The position numbers and the translations under genes were made by a program. A stretch of 64,000 nt of DNA from CAVUPF01 sp963803755 (GTDB taxonomy: Bacteria; Actinomycetota; Thermoleophilia; Solirubrobacterales; 70-9), in the NCBI GenBank assembly GCA_963803755.1, contig CAWDNP010000003.1:1-64000 (forward strand), in the 5' to 3' direction. Below, piece after piece: positions 17,026-25,984 of this stretch. The stretch's first letter is position 1; every line of letters starts with the position of its first letter. The notes beneath the pieces are model-generated. The model searched no databases. It was not told the origin of the DNA and worked only from the letters and a program-made list of their open reading frames with translations.

Positions 17026-19467
17026 ATGCTGGGCCTCACGGCGCCGTCTGCATCGGCCGGTTGGGCCAGCCATGTCAACCTCTTTGCGGGTACGGAGCCG
17101 GGCCGTGGCACTTACGGAGAAGGCAATAACTTCCCGGGTGCGACCGTCCCTTTCGGCATGGTTCAATGGGGACCTGATACCACTCCCAATGAACATCAAG
17201 CCGCGGGATACGACTACCGCGACACGCACCTCAAGGGTTTCAGCCTCACCCACCTAGATGGCGCCGGCTGTTCTCTCTACGGCGACTTTCCATTCCTCCC
17301 GACGACCGACCCGCTCGTCTCCTCCCCCGCCGTGAAGGGGTCGTCTGCCCTCGCGGGAGCTTTCCAGCCCGGCTTTTCCCACGCCGACGAGCGAGCTCGT
17401 CCTGGCTATTACTCGATGCGCCTTAACCCTGCGCACGGGGCTGGGATCAACACCGAGCTGACAACTACAACGCGGACCGGACTTGCTCGTTTTACCTTTC
17501 CGTCGAACCCACACTCAAGCGTTCTCATTAACGCTGGTGGCAGCGCCAATCCCGACGACTTCTCCAGCGTTCAGATCAATCCCCAGAACAACGAAATCGT
17601 CGGCTCGGCCTCCAGTGGGCTTTTCTGCAATCAGCGGCCTCGCTACAAGGTCTACTTCGCGGCAGTCTTCGGACGCCCCTTTAGCGCTTACGGGACCTGG
17701 ACCCGACAACATCTGAATCCCGACTCAACTTCCGCGAGCGATACACGGTCTCCGGCGAGTAACCCAAGAACGACCGCCCAAGCCGGAGCCTATGCGACCT
17801 TCGATACGACCCGTAATAAGGTCGTCATGGTCCGGGTCGGGGTCTCGTTCGTCAGCATCGAAAACGCGCGCGCCAACCTGGACGCAGAAGACCCTGGCGG
17901 GGCCTTTGCCACGGTCGCCACCCAGGCTGAGCGCAGCTGGAACAAGGTGCTGGGATTGATCCGGGTCAAAGGCGGGGAGGCGTCCGACATCGACATGTTC
18001 TACACGGCGCTGTACCACGTCTTCACCTCTCCTCGAACCTTTAGCGACGTCAACGGCCAGTATCTGGGGATGGACGGAAAGATCCACAATACGGATGGGC
18101 GAACCCAGTACACCGACTTTTCAGGCTGGGATGTCTACCGAAGTGAGATACCGCTCTTATCGATCCTGATGCCCGGTCGGGTCGACGACATGATCAATTC
18201 TTTACTTACCGACGCCGACCAGAGCGGCTGCCTGCCGCGATGGCCATATGCGAATGGGCAGAGCATGATTCAGGTGGGCGACTCCGCCGATCCGATCATC
18301 GCCTCGGCAGCGGCCTTCGGTGCCGATCGCTTCCATGCATCCGCGGCACTTACAGCGATGGCAAATGGAGCGACCGAGCCCTGCCAGAGCGAAAATGGAA
18401 GCTACCTCGAGCGACAAGGGCTGAGTTACTACGAGTCTCTCGGATATGTTCCCTATGACATAGATTCCAAGATCGAAAACGCAAACTCGATCTACCGCAG
18501 CCCCGAAACCGTCTGGGCGTCGGCGTCAACGACCCTTGAGTACGCCACGGATGACTTCGCAATCGCCCAGTTTGCTGCCCGAGTCCTGCATGAATCGCAG
18601 GCATATCAAACCTTCATCCATCGCTCCGCCAGTTGGCGCCAACTGTATGACTCAAGCACTGGACTGATCGAGCCGCGCTACGCGAGCGGCGCCTTTCCAG
18701 CCCCCTATAACCCTTCAGGAGGATTTGGATTCGTTGAGGGCGATGCATACCAATACACATGGATGGTTCCCCAGGATCCCGCTGGTCTCTTCCAGAAGAT
18801 GGGTGGGCGCACTAAGGCAACCCAGCGACTGAACTTCTTCCTACGGGAGCTCACCGCAAAGAAGAATGCGACTCACACCAACCATGCTCTGCTCGGAGAC
18901 GAGCCCAATCTCAACGTGCCGTGGCTGTATGACTGGACGCGACGCCCGTATGGGACCCAGGAGGCCGTCCGTCGCGCGACCCTTACCCTCTACAACACCT
19001 CGCCATCGGGTTACCCAGGCAACGACGATCTTGGCACGATGTCTGCTTGGTATGTCTTTGGAGCGCTGGGGCTTTATCCCGAGATGCCTGGCGTCGGGCT
19101 GCTGGCAATCAGCAGTCCGCTGTTCCCACGCGTGGTGATCAGTCTCCCAAACCACAAGAAGACAACGATCACTACGACGGCCTACACGTTCTCAAAGCCG
19201 AAGCCCTCCAAGAAACGCCACGCCAAGAGACCGAAGCCGCGCAAAATTACCGTGTCCCCGGCCAGCGTCCCTTATATACAAGAGATGCGATTCAACAGCC
19301 ACCCGTACTCCCGACCATGGGTCACTTACTGCGCGCTCGCTCGTGGAGCTCACCTCAGCTATCGACTTGGCCCGAGTCCCAACCGCAGTTGGGGACGCTC
19401 TGCAGAGGCGCTGCCTCCGTCGTTCGGGCCCGGGAGTGCCATGCCAGAAGGCTTGTGTACGCGATAG
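17026..19467 (+). CDS. GH92-family (alpha-1,2-mannosidase-like) secreted glycosidase
   Basis: 813 residues from the only ATG. WASHVNLFAGTEPGRGTYGEGNNFPGA, FSLTHLDGAGC and the late motif GNDDLGTMSAWYVFGALGLYPE are diagnostic of GH92 Ca2+-dependent exo-mannosidases. A Lys/Pro-rich insertion (residues 715-740) replaces part of the last strand. The first residues MLGLTAPSASA are only the end of a signal peptide. The in-frame sequence upstream (from 16984: VKTKLICIGSFVAL) completes a classic signal, but no ATG, GTG or TTG is present before the TAG at 16966. Translation may begin at ATC 16981, or a base is wrong. GC content is visibly lower than in flanking genes, suggesting transfer. Confidence 0.92.
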   Translation: MLGLTAPSASAGWASHVNLFAGTEPGRGTYGEGNNFPGATVPFGMVQWGPDTTPNEHQAAGYDYRDTHLKGFSLTHLDGAGCSLYGDFPFLPTTDPLVSSPAVKGSSALAGAFQPGFSHADERARPGYYSMRLNPAHGAGINTELTTTTRTGLARFTFPSNPHSSVLINAGGSANPDDFSSVQINPQNNEIVGSASSGLFCNQRPRYKVYFAAVFGRPFSAYGTWTRQHLNPDSTSASDTRSPASNPRTTAQAGAYATFDTTRNKVVMVRVGVSFVSIENARANLDAEDPGGAFATVATQAERSWNKVLGLIRVKGGEASDIDMFYTALYHVFTSPRTFSDVNGQYLGMDGKIHNTDGRTQYTDFSGWDVYRSEIPLLSILMPGRVDDMINSLLTDADQSGCLPRWPYANGQSMIQVGDSADPIIASAAAFGADRFHASAALTAMANGATEPCQSENGSYLERQGLSYYESLGYVPYDIDSKIENANSIYRSPETVWASASTTLEYATDDFAIAQFAARVLHESQAYQTFIHRSASWRQLYDSSTGLIEPRYASGAFPAPYNPSGGFGFVEGDAYQYTWMVPQDPAGLFQKMGGRTKATQRLNFFLRELTAKKNATHTNHALLGDEPNLNVPWLYDWTRRPYGTQEAVRRATLTLYNTSPSGYPGNDDLGTMSAWYVFGALGLYPEMPGVGLLAISSPLFPRVVISLPNHKKTTITTTAYTFSKPKPSKKRHAKRPKPRKITVSPASVPYIQEMRFNSHPYSRPWVTYCALARGAHLSYRLGPSPNRSWGRSAEALPPSFGPGSAMPEGLCTR

Positions 19468-19882
19468 CGAAAGTTGCCAGCACGGCGGCTTGATCCGGAC
19501 CAGGTTCCCGGAGACTTCAACTCGACGTGCTAGGGGGGCACCAGCGAAAGCTGCAGGCGATTGCAGCAGGGAGCATCGTCAACGGTCTTCTGCGCAGAGG
19601 CCAATGAGCGCTCGGTCCCCTGGCTTCGCCGTCGAGAAGGACGCCGCTGAGCAGGAATCTCGCCAGGAGAGGCGCGATTGCTTGTTCACCTGAGTTCTCA
19701 CCCGAGCTCTGTCCACCTAACCCCACAACAGCCTCAGCCTGCCCAGCAAGGGCAGGCTGAGGCACCGACACCGCAACCCTGATACCCCCCGAGGGTTGAG
19801 GGGCAAGGAGGCGCTGAATGGGGTCGGTGCCAGAGGGCTCCTCAGCTCCTCACAGACAGGTCCACCAAAAAGGCAGGAGATC
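19468..19882. other. Gene-free stretch between GH92 and propeller genes
   Basis: About 415 bases with short unconvincing frames on both strands. The main structure is the 14-bp hairpin at 19731-19763. A second weak C6/G4 hairpin lies near 19785-19805. A good ribosome binding site (GGCAGGAGA) at its right end belongs to the next gene. I see no tRNA or riboswitch consensus. Confidence 0.5.
19731..19763. terminator. 14-bp perfect hairpin, terminator-like
   Basis: GCCTCAGCCTGCCC pairs perfectly with GGGCAGGCTGAGGC across a five-base loop (AGCAA). It lies 260 bases after the GH92 stop and 120 bases before the next start. No T-tract follows on either strand, so it could be a factor-dependent terminator, an RNA-processing stem or a protein site. 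Confidence 0.5.
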
Positions 19883-21282
19883 ATGATGCGCAAGGCGCTT
19901 TTAGGCGTTGGGATGCTGTGCGTTGCCCTCGGGGTCAGCTCTCGGCATTGGCCGCAGCCCCCTATCGGCCGCTCTTCCCACACCACCTAAAGAATCCGCG
20001 GACGGTCCTGATCAGTCGAGCCGATGGGCTCGGCGGGGCCGGCGCGAATGCCGACTCCAAGGCTGACTCGATCTCAGTCCATGGTCAGTGGGTGATCTTT
20101 GACTCAGCCGCCACAAACCTGCCCGGTCCCAACAACGGGGTCAGAGAGGTCTATGAGCGAAACGCCTCGACGAATCAGACCGTCTTGGTCTCTCAAAATA
20201 CCGCGGGAGTGCCTGGGAACGCGAACTCGTTCGGGGGCTCGGTCTCAGCGAACGGCAAGTTCATCGCATTTGCCTCATTCGCCACGAACCTTGGCTCCCA
20301 TAATCAGCGAGAGAACGTATTTGTCCGGGACATGCAGACCGGGGAGACCGTCCTCATCTCACGCAGGAGCGGCGTCTTCGGGGCAGAGGCAAACAGGAAT
20401 TCCTTCGGCCCGACGATGTCGACCGATGGACGCTTCGTCAGCTTTTCCTCCGATGCCACCAACCTCGGCGCCACCAACAAGACGACGGATGTCTATGTGC
20501 GTGACCTGCGCAAAGAGAAGACCAATCTGATCTCCCGCCAAAGCGGCGTGGGGGGCACCGAGGCCAACGGGCGCTCCTTTGAGGCATCGATCTCCCCACA
20601 TGGGCGCTACGTGGTCTTCGTCTCAGAGGCCACCAACCTCAGCCCCCAAGCGGCGAGCACTCCGCCAACCGAAGAGATCTACGTGCGCGATCGCGCCACC
20701 CACGTAACGACGCTGATCTCCCGGGCCGCCGGCCCGAGCGGGGCGCCGGCCAATGGCCCCTCGGGCGATCCGTCGGTCTCCCTGGACGGACGCCATGTCG
20801 TCTTCTCCTCGGTCGCGACGAATCTGGTGGCGACGCCAACCGCCTCGCCTGCGGTGCGCGAGGTCTACCTGCGTGACCTAAACAGCGATGAAACCACCTT
20901 GGTCTCACGCGGTGAGGGGGCAAACGGAGCTGTCGCGAACGGGGACTCCGGCGCACCGGTGATCTCAGCCGATGGGCGCTACGTGGCCTTTGCCTCAGAG
21001 GCGACGAACCTGCTCTCCCCGGTCCTACCCTCCACGCCTGCCCCGCTGCGAAACGTCTATGAGCGGGACCTTCGAACCGGGAGTCTGGCTTTGGTCTCGC
21101 GGGCGAGCGGGGCGGGCGGGGCGCCTGCAAATGCGAACTCCGGTGATCCGGCGATCTCACCGGCCGGGCACTACGTGGCGTTTGACTCGGCTGCCAGCAA
21201 TCTGAGTCCGGCGGCCCAGCCTGTGCTCAACGTCTACCGACGTGGCGTGCTCAACCCGGGAGGGTTCCTGATCCCCTATTAG
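19883..21282 (+). CDS. Secreted seven-repeat TolB/WD40-like propeller protein, frameshift in signal peptide
   Basis: Start ATG 19883 (ribosome binding site 19872-19880) gives MMRKALLGVGMLCVALGV, a signal peptide whose frame ends at 19990. The next frame supplies LSALAAAPYRPLFP, the missing cleavage site, then the whole mature protein. One lost base near 19930-19945 explains the break; restored length is 466. The mature part is seven tandem repeats of about 58 residues with the pattern LISR-x-SG-x-G-x-x-AN-x-x-S, then IS-x-DGRYVxFxSxATNL and VYVRDL. Seven such units should close a seven-bladed propeller of the PD40/TolB kind, usually for protein or glycan binding. GC is lower than in the chromosome core. 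Confidence 0.88.
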
Positions 21283-21306
21283 CGAGAGATCGAGCTGGCG
21301 GGGGGT

Positions 21307-21350
21307 GCTCGTGGGGGCGGGCGCTCCCGGCAGCGCCCACCCGCACGAGC
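21307..21350 (+). terminator. Long hairpin after the propeller gene
   Basis: The arms GCTCGTGGGGGCGGGCGCT and AGCGCCCACCCGCACGAGC pair over 19 positions with two mismatches around a six-base loop (CCCGGC). It begins 25 bases after the TAG of the propeller gene. A clear T-tract is missing, as for most hairpins here. Confidence 0.65.
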
Positions 21351-21518
21351 CGTCGGGCGACTTGCAACCGCGGCCCGCTCAGGCGCTGGTCAAGTGCCAG
21401 CCTGGCCATGACGGAGTTCGGCCAGCTCATCGCCGCAGCCTCGGCGCGCCAGACGGGCGATCCAGAGCGGTCTTGAGCGGTGCGCGGGTATCCACTTGGG
21501 CTGTCGACAGGCAAGGGT

Positions 21519-21612
21519 GGATTCCGCTCCGCAAACGCGGAATCCGCTTGAAATAGCAGAGGGGGTGGGATGCGAACCCACAAGGCGTCGACGACGCCTA
21601 ACGGCTTTCAAG
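21519..21612 (-). repeat. Decayed copy of tRNA-Ser(UGA) 3' half plus its terminator (candidate att remnant)
   Basis: On the minus strand, 21612 to about 21554 matches the tRNA-Ser gene at 28266-28354 from the anticodon stem-loop (TTGAAAGCCGTT) through the variable arm, T arm (GTGGGTTCGCATCCC-like) and acceptor end, with about ten differences. Homology stops sharply on the 5' side of the anticodon loop. It continues on the 3' side into a hairpin (21519-21545, GGATTCCGC/GCGGAATCC) equivalent to the one following the intact tRNA. The 5' half is absent, so this is not a functional tRNA. The break in the anticodon loop is where many tyrosine integrases cross over. Confidence 0.75.
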
Positions 21613-21797
21613 GGACTCCCTTGCCTTGAGTTCGTCTACACTGCTGGCGTTCAAAACAACCGGTAAGCCGAATCCGAGGCTCTTGTGGAGCCTTGGAGCG
21701 GGGGAACCAATCACAGGGGCGAACCCACGAATGGGGGCGCAGGCTCCTTCAGCGCCAGCCCGACAGCTAACCCCGCAGGCCGACAGAGGAGACTGGT

Positions 21798-22428
21798 TTG
21801 CGGTCAGCTCGCAGCAAGCTGAAGGCGGGAGCATGTGCTTTTGCAGTCACGGTGGCGGTGGCCTCGGCACCGGCACTTGGCGGATGCCGCCTCGGGAGGC
21901 GGCCTGAGCCCTTCGCCAGGTCCGAGTTCGGCGCCTCCTGAATTGCCGACAGCGCCGTGCCCACCGGACTCCGGCGGTATTGCGAACTCCACAGACGGCT
22001 GCGGACCCGTTCAAAGGGCTCGCCTCATCGACGGCGAAGCAATTGCGCCGCCCGACGCTCCCCCCGCAGTCAAGGCGGTGATCGCGGCCGCCGACGCGAT
22101 TCGCACCACGCCCTACATCTGGGGAGGAGGCCACATCCAGTGGCTGTCTCGCGGGTACGATTGCTCAGGCGCCGTCAGCTTCGCTTTGCACGGAGGTGGC
22201 TTCCTCGACTCGCCCCTCGTTTCCGGGGAAATGATGCACTGGGGCCGCCCCGGGAAGGGGCGCTGGATCACCGTCTACGCAAGTCCTGTCCACGCCTTCG
22301 CTGTAATCGCCGGCCGGCGCTGGGACACGGTTGGTGACCGCCCCGGAACCACCGGCCCGCGGTGGCATCCCTCCATGGCAGGAGACACCACAGCAGGCTT
22401 TGTCGCCCGTCATCCGGCGGGTTATTGA
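21798..22428 (+). CDS. NlpC/P60-type secreted peptidase, frameshift after signal peptide
   Basis: A TTG start at 21798 gives LRSARSKLKAGACAFAVTVA-VASAPAL, a signal peptide. Removing one T of TT at 21877-21878 joins it to ADAASGGGLSPSPG and the catalytic domain, with the stop at 22428 (209 residues restored). The domain has YIWGGGH, the nucleophile in YDCSGAVSFALHGGG, and the catalytic His in SPVHAFAVIAG, followed by GPRWHPS. This is the compact actinobacterial NlpC/P60-like cell-wall hydrolase form that cleaves peptide stems of peptidoglycan. A Pro/Ser linker separates signal and domain. The start codon and the indel position are inferred from coding logic. Confidence 0.75.
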
Positions 22429-22637
22429 GTCAGTTCAAGATAGCGGGCACGGTCCTGACGGCTCCGATGCCAATGCCGTCAAAGATCCCAGGATGCCAAG
22501 ATCGTTAAGGCGCGGGTCGGGTTTCCTCGACCGTAGCGATCTGCAGTCGCACTCCTGGGTGAAGAGGAATATCGGAAAGTGTTGAAGCCAAATGCAGACG
22601 TCCCGGCTCATACCGGGAGAAGCTCCCTCTGGTTCTG

Positions 22638-23437
22638 GTGATTGCGAGCACTCTCCTCGTCCTCGCCCTGCTTCCCGGCTATTCCTACGCTCAAGACCTG
22701 ACCCCGACAGAGGCGCGGTTCCTCACCCTCGCGGAAAAAGGAGTCGCCAAGGTACACCGATTCTGGTGGAACGGCCATCGTCAATGGTTCGACGCCGAGC
22801 TGCACGACAGCGCGCGGGTGGCGACGCTGTGGGACATCGTGCCGCTGTTTGAGGCACTCGATGGGATCGCCGTAGCCGATCCGACGCCCCGCCATAAAAG
22901 CAACGTCATCGGCTTCGCAAACTTTGCTGAGTCCTACCTCAACCGCTCACTTGACCCGGTCGCGGGCTTTGCCCCTGAACCGGGCCAGCATGGGAGCGGC
23001 GATACAACCTGGTTTGACGACACGGCTGGTGGGGCTTACCTTTCTCGACGCATACCAGGTGACCGGGAAGCGCAGGTATGTCGGTGACGCCGAGGCCGCC
23101 CTTCGCTTTATCGCAAGGTCCGGCTGGGACAGCTCGCCAGGATCCGAAGGTCTATGGTGGAACACGCAACATACGTTTTTTGCTGGTGAGGCGCTGGCCA
23201 GCGGGACCGAGCTGGCGGCACGGCTCTACGCGATTACCCACAAGCCACAATTCCTGGCCGAAGCCCAGAAGTTCATCGCCTGGGGGGACCAGTGGTTGGG
23301 GACGATCAGCGTCTTTGCGTGGCTGACTGCAATCCCCTAGCTTATGTTGGCATTCAGGTATAGCTGGTGGGATCCGCTTTGACGATGAGCTGCAGGGTTT
23401 TCTGAAGGCCCTGCCCGAAGTTGGAGGCATGAAATGA
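22638..23437 (+). pseudogene. GH76-like secreted glycosidase, multiply frameshifted
   Basis: GTG 22638 starts a signal peptide (IASTLLVLALLPGYSYAQD) and an alpha/alpha-barrel-like N-terminus with FWWNGHRQWFDAE and TTWFDDTAG. A frame change near 23025-23035 continues as LTFLDAYQVTGKRRYVGDAEAALRFIA and EGLWWNTQHTFFAGEAL, the paired-Asp and Trp-rich pattern of GH76 alpha-1,6-mannanase-like enzymes. After WGDQWL the frame changes again (stop at 23340). Short in-frame pieces then read LAYVGIQ and IRFDDELQGFLKALPEVGG, ending in a TGA that overlaps the LCP start by ATGA. At least three breaks in 800 bases make a working enzyme unlikely unless the assembly is wrong. Confidence 0.6.
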
Positions 23438-24816
23438 GCCCGCTGCCGCCAGAGTCAGAGCCGAACCCTAATCGCGATTCAGCCGCCGGTGAGCCTTCCG
23501 AGAAGCGCTCCGAGCCGCCGACCGAGGAGCAGTTTGCTGCCGCGGCCGGTCTCCCTGACAGTGGCGAGGAGCCCTCCGGGGGCAATCTGCCCAAGGAGCC
23601 CTCTCCACCTTCAGCCGAGTCCGGAAAAGGGAAAAAGCCCGTTGGCGCGGTCGAGACTGTCAGCGGATTGTCCGCGCCGCCCGTATCTCCGCCAAAGGTT
23701 GCCTCCCCCGTTGGCGACGAGTCGCCCAAGCGGCCGCGGCTTTGGCTGCGGTTCCTGATCGCCTCGCTGCTGATCATCATCAGCACCGCTGCGGCGACCT
23801 CGATCAGCATCCTCGACTACCTGGGGGGGATTGCCAATGCGCTTGCACACAGCGGCCGCCTGAGTCAAGTCGACAGGTTCCTTGCGCGGGGCTACAACGG
23901 CGGGCCGCAGACGATCCTCTTGATCGGCTCCGATCACCGCCCCAACAACAGCACCAGCAAGAACGGGCTCTCCGACACGGTGCTCCTGGTCCGTCTTGAC
24001 CCCAGCCAGAGCACGATCAACATGCTGTCGATCCCACGTGACCTCAAGGTCGATATCCCCGGCTACGGGATCGGCAAGTTCAATGCCGCCTACTCCGATG
24101 GAGGGCCGGAGCTTTCCCTGCGCACGCTTAAGCAGGTAACCGGGCTCTCGGTAAATCACCTATTCGTCGTCGACTTCCAGGGTTTTGCGAGTGCGGTCGA
24201 TGCCATCGGTTGCGTGTACGTCGATGTCGACCGGCGCTATTACCACTCCAACGAAGGTGTGCCGCTTGCCGAACAGTATTCGGAAATCAATATCCAGCCC
24301 GGCTACCAGAAGCTCTGTGGAAAGAAGGCTCTTGAGTTTGTGCGCTACCGCCACACCGATACAGATCTCGTCCGCGAGGCCCGTCAGCAGCAGTTCCTGC
24401 GCGACGCGCGCCAGATGGTTCCAACCTCCCAACTGATTGATCAGCGCACGCAGCTGATCAACATCTTCACCAAGTACACGACCTCCGACCTGCACTCGAC
24501 CGAACAGCTCTTGGAATTGCTGAAGCTCTTCGTCGAACTCAGAGGCGACGCGATCAAACAGATCTCCTTTCCTGCGGTCCTTCACCCCCTTGTTGAAAAC
24601 CAGCCCGACTACGTGACTGCGAGCTCCTCCGCCATCCATCAGGTGGTCGAACAGTTCCTGGGTGCCCGGTCGAGCACGGGACGAGGCGGCTCCTCGCACC
24701 TGACGAAGAGCAAGCCGAGCTCTTCCAAGCGAGTCTCTCCGGTTGAGGCCCATGGCTCAGCGGGACTCAGTGACGCTTCCGAAATCGGCGCCCAGATGGC
24801 ATCTAGCGCGTCCTAA
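23434..24816 (+). CDS. LytR-CpsA-Psr family protein, 3' end cut off by an insertion sequence
   Basis: The 460-residue frame has a Pro/Ser/Glu-rich cytosolic N-terminus (1-100), one membrane helix (about 105-127) and an LCP domain: ILLIGSDHRPN, GLSDTVLLVRLD, SIPRDLKVDIPGYGIGKFNAAY and VRYRHTDTDLVREARQQQFL. The Arg and Asp residues bind the polyprenyl-pyrophosphate substrate; LCP enzymes attach glycopolymers to peptidoglycan outside the membrane. The last codons read into an IS at 24809, which supplies the TAA. The original C-terminal domain continues at 25985-26388. Without the IS and one target copy the frame is open for 592 residues. The catalytic domain is complete, so the truncated protein may still work. 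Confidence 0.92.
   Translation: MSPLPPESEPNPNRDSAAGEPSEKRSEPPTEEQFAAAAGLPDSGEEPSGGNLPKEPSPPSAESGKGKKPVGAVETVSGLSAPPVSPPKVASPVGDESPKRPRLWLRFLIASLLIIISTAAATSISILDYLGGIANALAHSGRLSQVDRFLARGYNGGPQTILLIGSDHRPNNSTSKNGLSDTVLLVRLDPSQSTINMLSIPRDLKVDIPGYGIGKFNAAYSDGGPELSLRTLKQVTGLSVNHLFVVDFQGFASAVDAIGCVYVDVDRRYYHSNEGVPLAEQYSEINIQPGYQKLCGKKALEFVRYRHTDTDLVREARQQQFLRDARQMVPTSQLIDQRTQLINIFTKYTTSDLHSTEQLLELLKLFVELRGDAIKQISFPAVLHPLVENQPDYVTASSSAIHQVVEQFLGARSSTGRGGSSHLTKSKPSSSKRVSPVEAHGSAGLSDASEIGAQMASSAS
24801..24808. repeat. Left target-site duplication of the IS481-type element
   Basis: ATCTAGCG here is repeated at 25977-25984. Both copies fall in the same codon phase of the interrupted LCP gene. A further C matches by chance because it is also the element's first base. 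Confidence 0.85.
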
Positions 24817-24842
24817 CCCCGAGATGTGAAGACAGGTCGGGT

Positions 24843-25835
24843 TCATCTCACGCTCGCCATCTTGCGGGCGCCGAAGACGATATCCGCCGGCACCCGCCCC
24901 TTCGTCAGCCTGCCCGTGTGGGCACGGTCGGTGTTGTAGTAACGCAGGTACTCATCGAGGTCGCGCCGCAGCGCCGTGATCCTCGGCGCCAGCGAGCGCG
25001 AGAAGGCCGGCCGCCAGCACTCCTCCAAGATCGTCAGCTGCACTCGCTCCACGCAGCCGTTTGAGTTCGGCCGCCCGGCCTTGATCTTGCGCTGGGTGGC
25101 TTTGTGGTTGGCGAGTGCCTTGCCGAAGCCCTCGGCGCGGAACTCCGAGCCGTTATCGGTGGTGACCTCGCCGAGCTTCCAGCCCGCCTGCTTGAGGTCT
25201 TTGGCAACCAGATGGACCAGCTCGGCGGTGTACCGGGCGGTGGGGTTGTGCTCGGTGGAGCGAAGGAAGGCCCAGGTGTAGGCGGAGGCGACGTCGATTG
25301 CGGTGTATTGCCAGATCACCCCTTTGCTGCCCGAGAGGCGCCCGACGTAAAAGCAGTCCATCTGCACCTTCTCGCCGGGGCAAGAGGCGTCGATGTGCAG
25401 CTCCTTCGGCGGGTGCTCGGGCTTGCGCTCGTAGGGATCGGCGTGGCGGGCGATCAGCGCCAGGCGCTTGGAGCGGGTGTTGAGGTTAAAGCGCTTGAGC
25501 ACGCACCAGACGCCGTTCTCAGAGATCGCGATCCCGCCCCACTTCTCCCTCGCCAGCTCGGCTGAGATACGCCTGGGTCCGAAGCCGGGGTGGCCGAGGG
25601 CAAAGGCGAGGATGCGGTGCTCGAGGTGAGGGCCGACCTGGTTGGGCATCCGCGGGCGACGGCGCTCCCTGACTCGCAGTCCGTTAAGGCCGTAGCGCTC
25701 CAGCTTCGGCTTCCAGGCGTAGTAGGTAGACCTGGCCACCCCCATCGCCCGGCAGGCCTCTGAGACGTTGCCCAGCTCCTCGGCCAGGGTGAACAGCCGC
25801 AGGCGGAATCCGAACAGCACGTCATCCTCTGTCAT
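24843..25835 (-). CDS. IS481-type transposase
   Basis: 330 residues, apparently intact. Residues 1-70 hold a helix-turn-helix (LGNVSEACRAMGVARSTYYAW). A second HTH-like helical part is followed by the rve integrase core: Asp in VQMDCFYVG, Asp in TTDNGSEF and Glu in NGCVERVQLTILEECW, forming the DDE triad. The C-terminal LDEYLRYYNTDRAHTGRLTKGRVPAD is typical of IS481. It catalyses cut-and-paste or copy-out transposition. The start ATG lies just inside the element. The intact frame, while neighbouring genes decay, points to a recent arrival. Confidence 0.93.
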   Translation of the reverse strand: MTEDDVLFGFRLRLFTLAEELGNVSEACRAMGVARSTYYAWKPKLERYGLNGLRVRERRRPRMPNQVGPHLEHRILAFALGHPGFGPRRISAELAREKWGGIAISENGVWCVLKRFNLNTRSKRLALIARHADPYERKPEHPPKELHIDASCPGEKVQMDCFYVGRLSGSKGVIWQYTAIDVASAYTWAFLRSTEHNPTARYTAELVHLVAKDLKQAGWKLGEVTTDNGSEFRAEGFGKALANHKATQRKIKAGRPNSNGCVERVQLTILEECWRPAFSRSLAPRITALRRDLDEYLRYYNTDRAHTGRLTKGRVPADIVFGARKMASVR

Positions 25836-25892
25836 TGCGCGCTCCCTTTTGGTGCTTCATTGATTGGCGTCAGGAAGCGTGGGTGAGCGCGC

Positions 25893-25920
25893 GGACGCCC
25901 CGGCCATGGCCGGGGCGTCC
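25893..25920. repeat. Perfect 28-base palindrome inside the IS
   Basis: GGACGCCCCGGCCA followed by its exact reverse complement, upstream of the transposase start. It could terminate transcription reading in from the host gene (protecting the transposase from impinging expression) or bind a protein. It is very GC-rich and has no loop. Confidence 0.8.
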
Positions 25921-25976
25921 GAATGAAGGCGTCCCTACGGAGCCCGGAGGTGTCCGGGGTACTTGGGGTTAGTCCG

Positions 25977-25984
25977 ATCTAGCG
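25977..25984. repeat. Right target-site duplication of the IS481-type element
   Basis: ATCTAGCG, identical to 24801-24808, directly abutting the right inverted repeat. Confidence 0.85.

Larger units (their letters stand above)
24809..25976. mobile_element. IS481-type insertion sequence, 1168 bp
   Basis: The element is bounded by imperfect inverted repeats: CGTCCTAACCCCGAG at the left and CGGACTAACCCCAAG (read inward) at the right, 12 of 15 identical. It is flanked by an 8-bp target duplication. It carries one intact DDE transposase on the minus strand and a 28-base perfect palindrome upstream of it. Insertion interrupts the LCP gene, and the joined flanks restore its reading frame, which confirms both ends. 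Confidence 0.9.
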
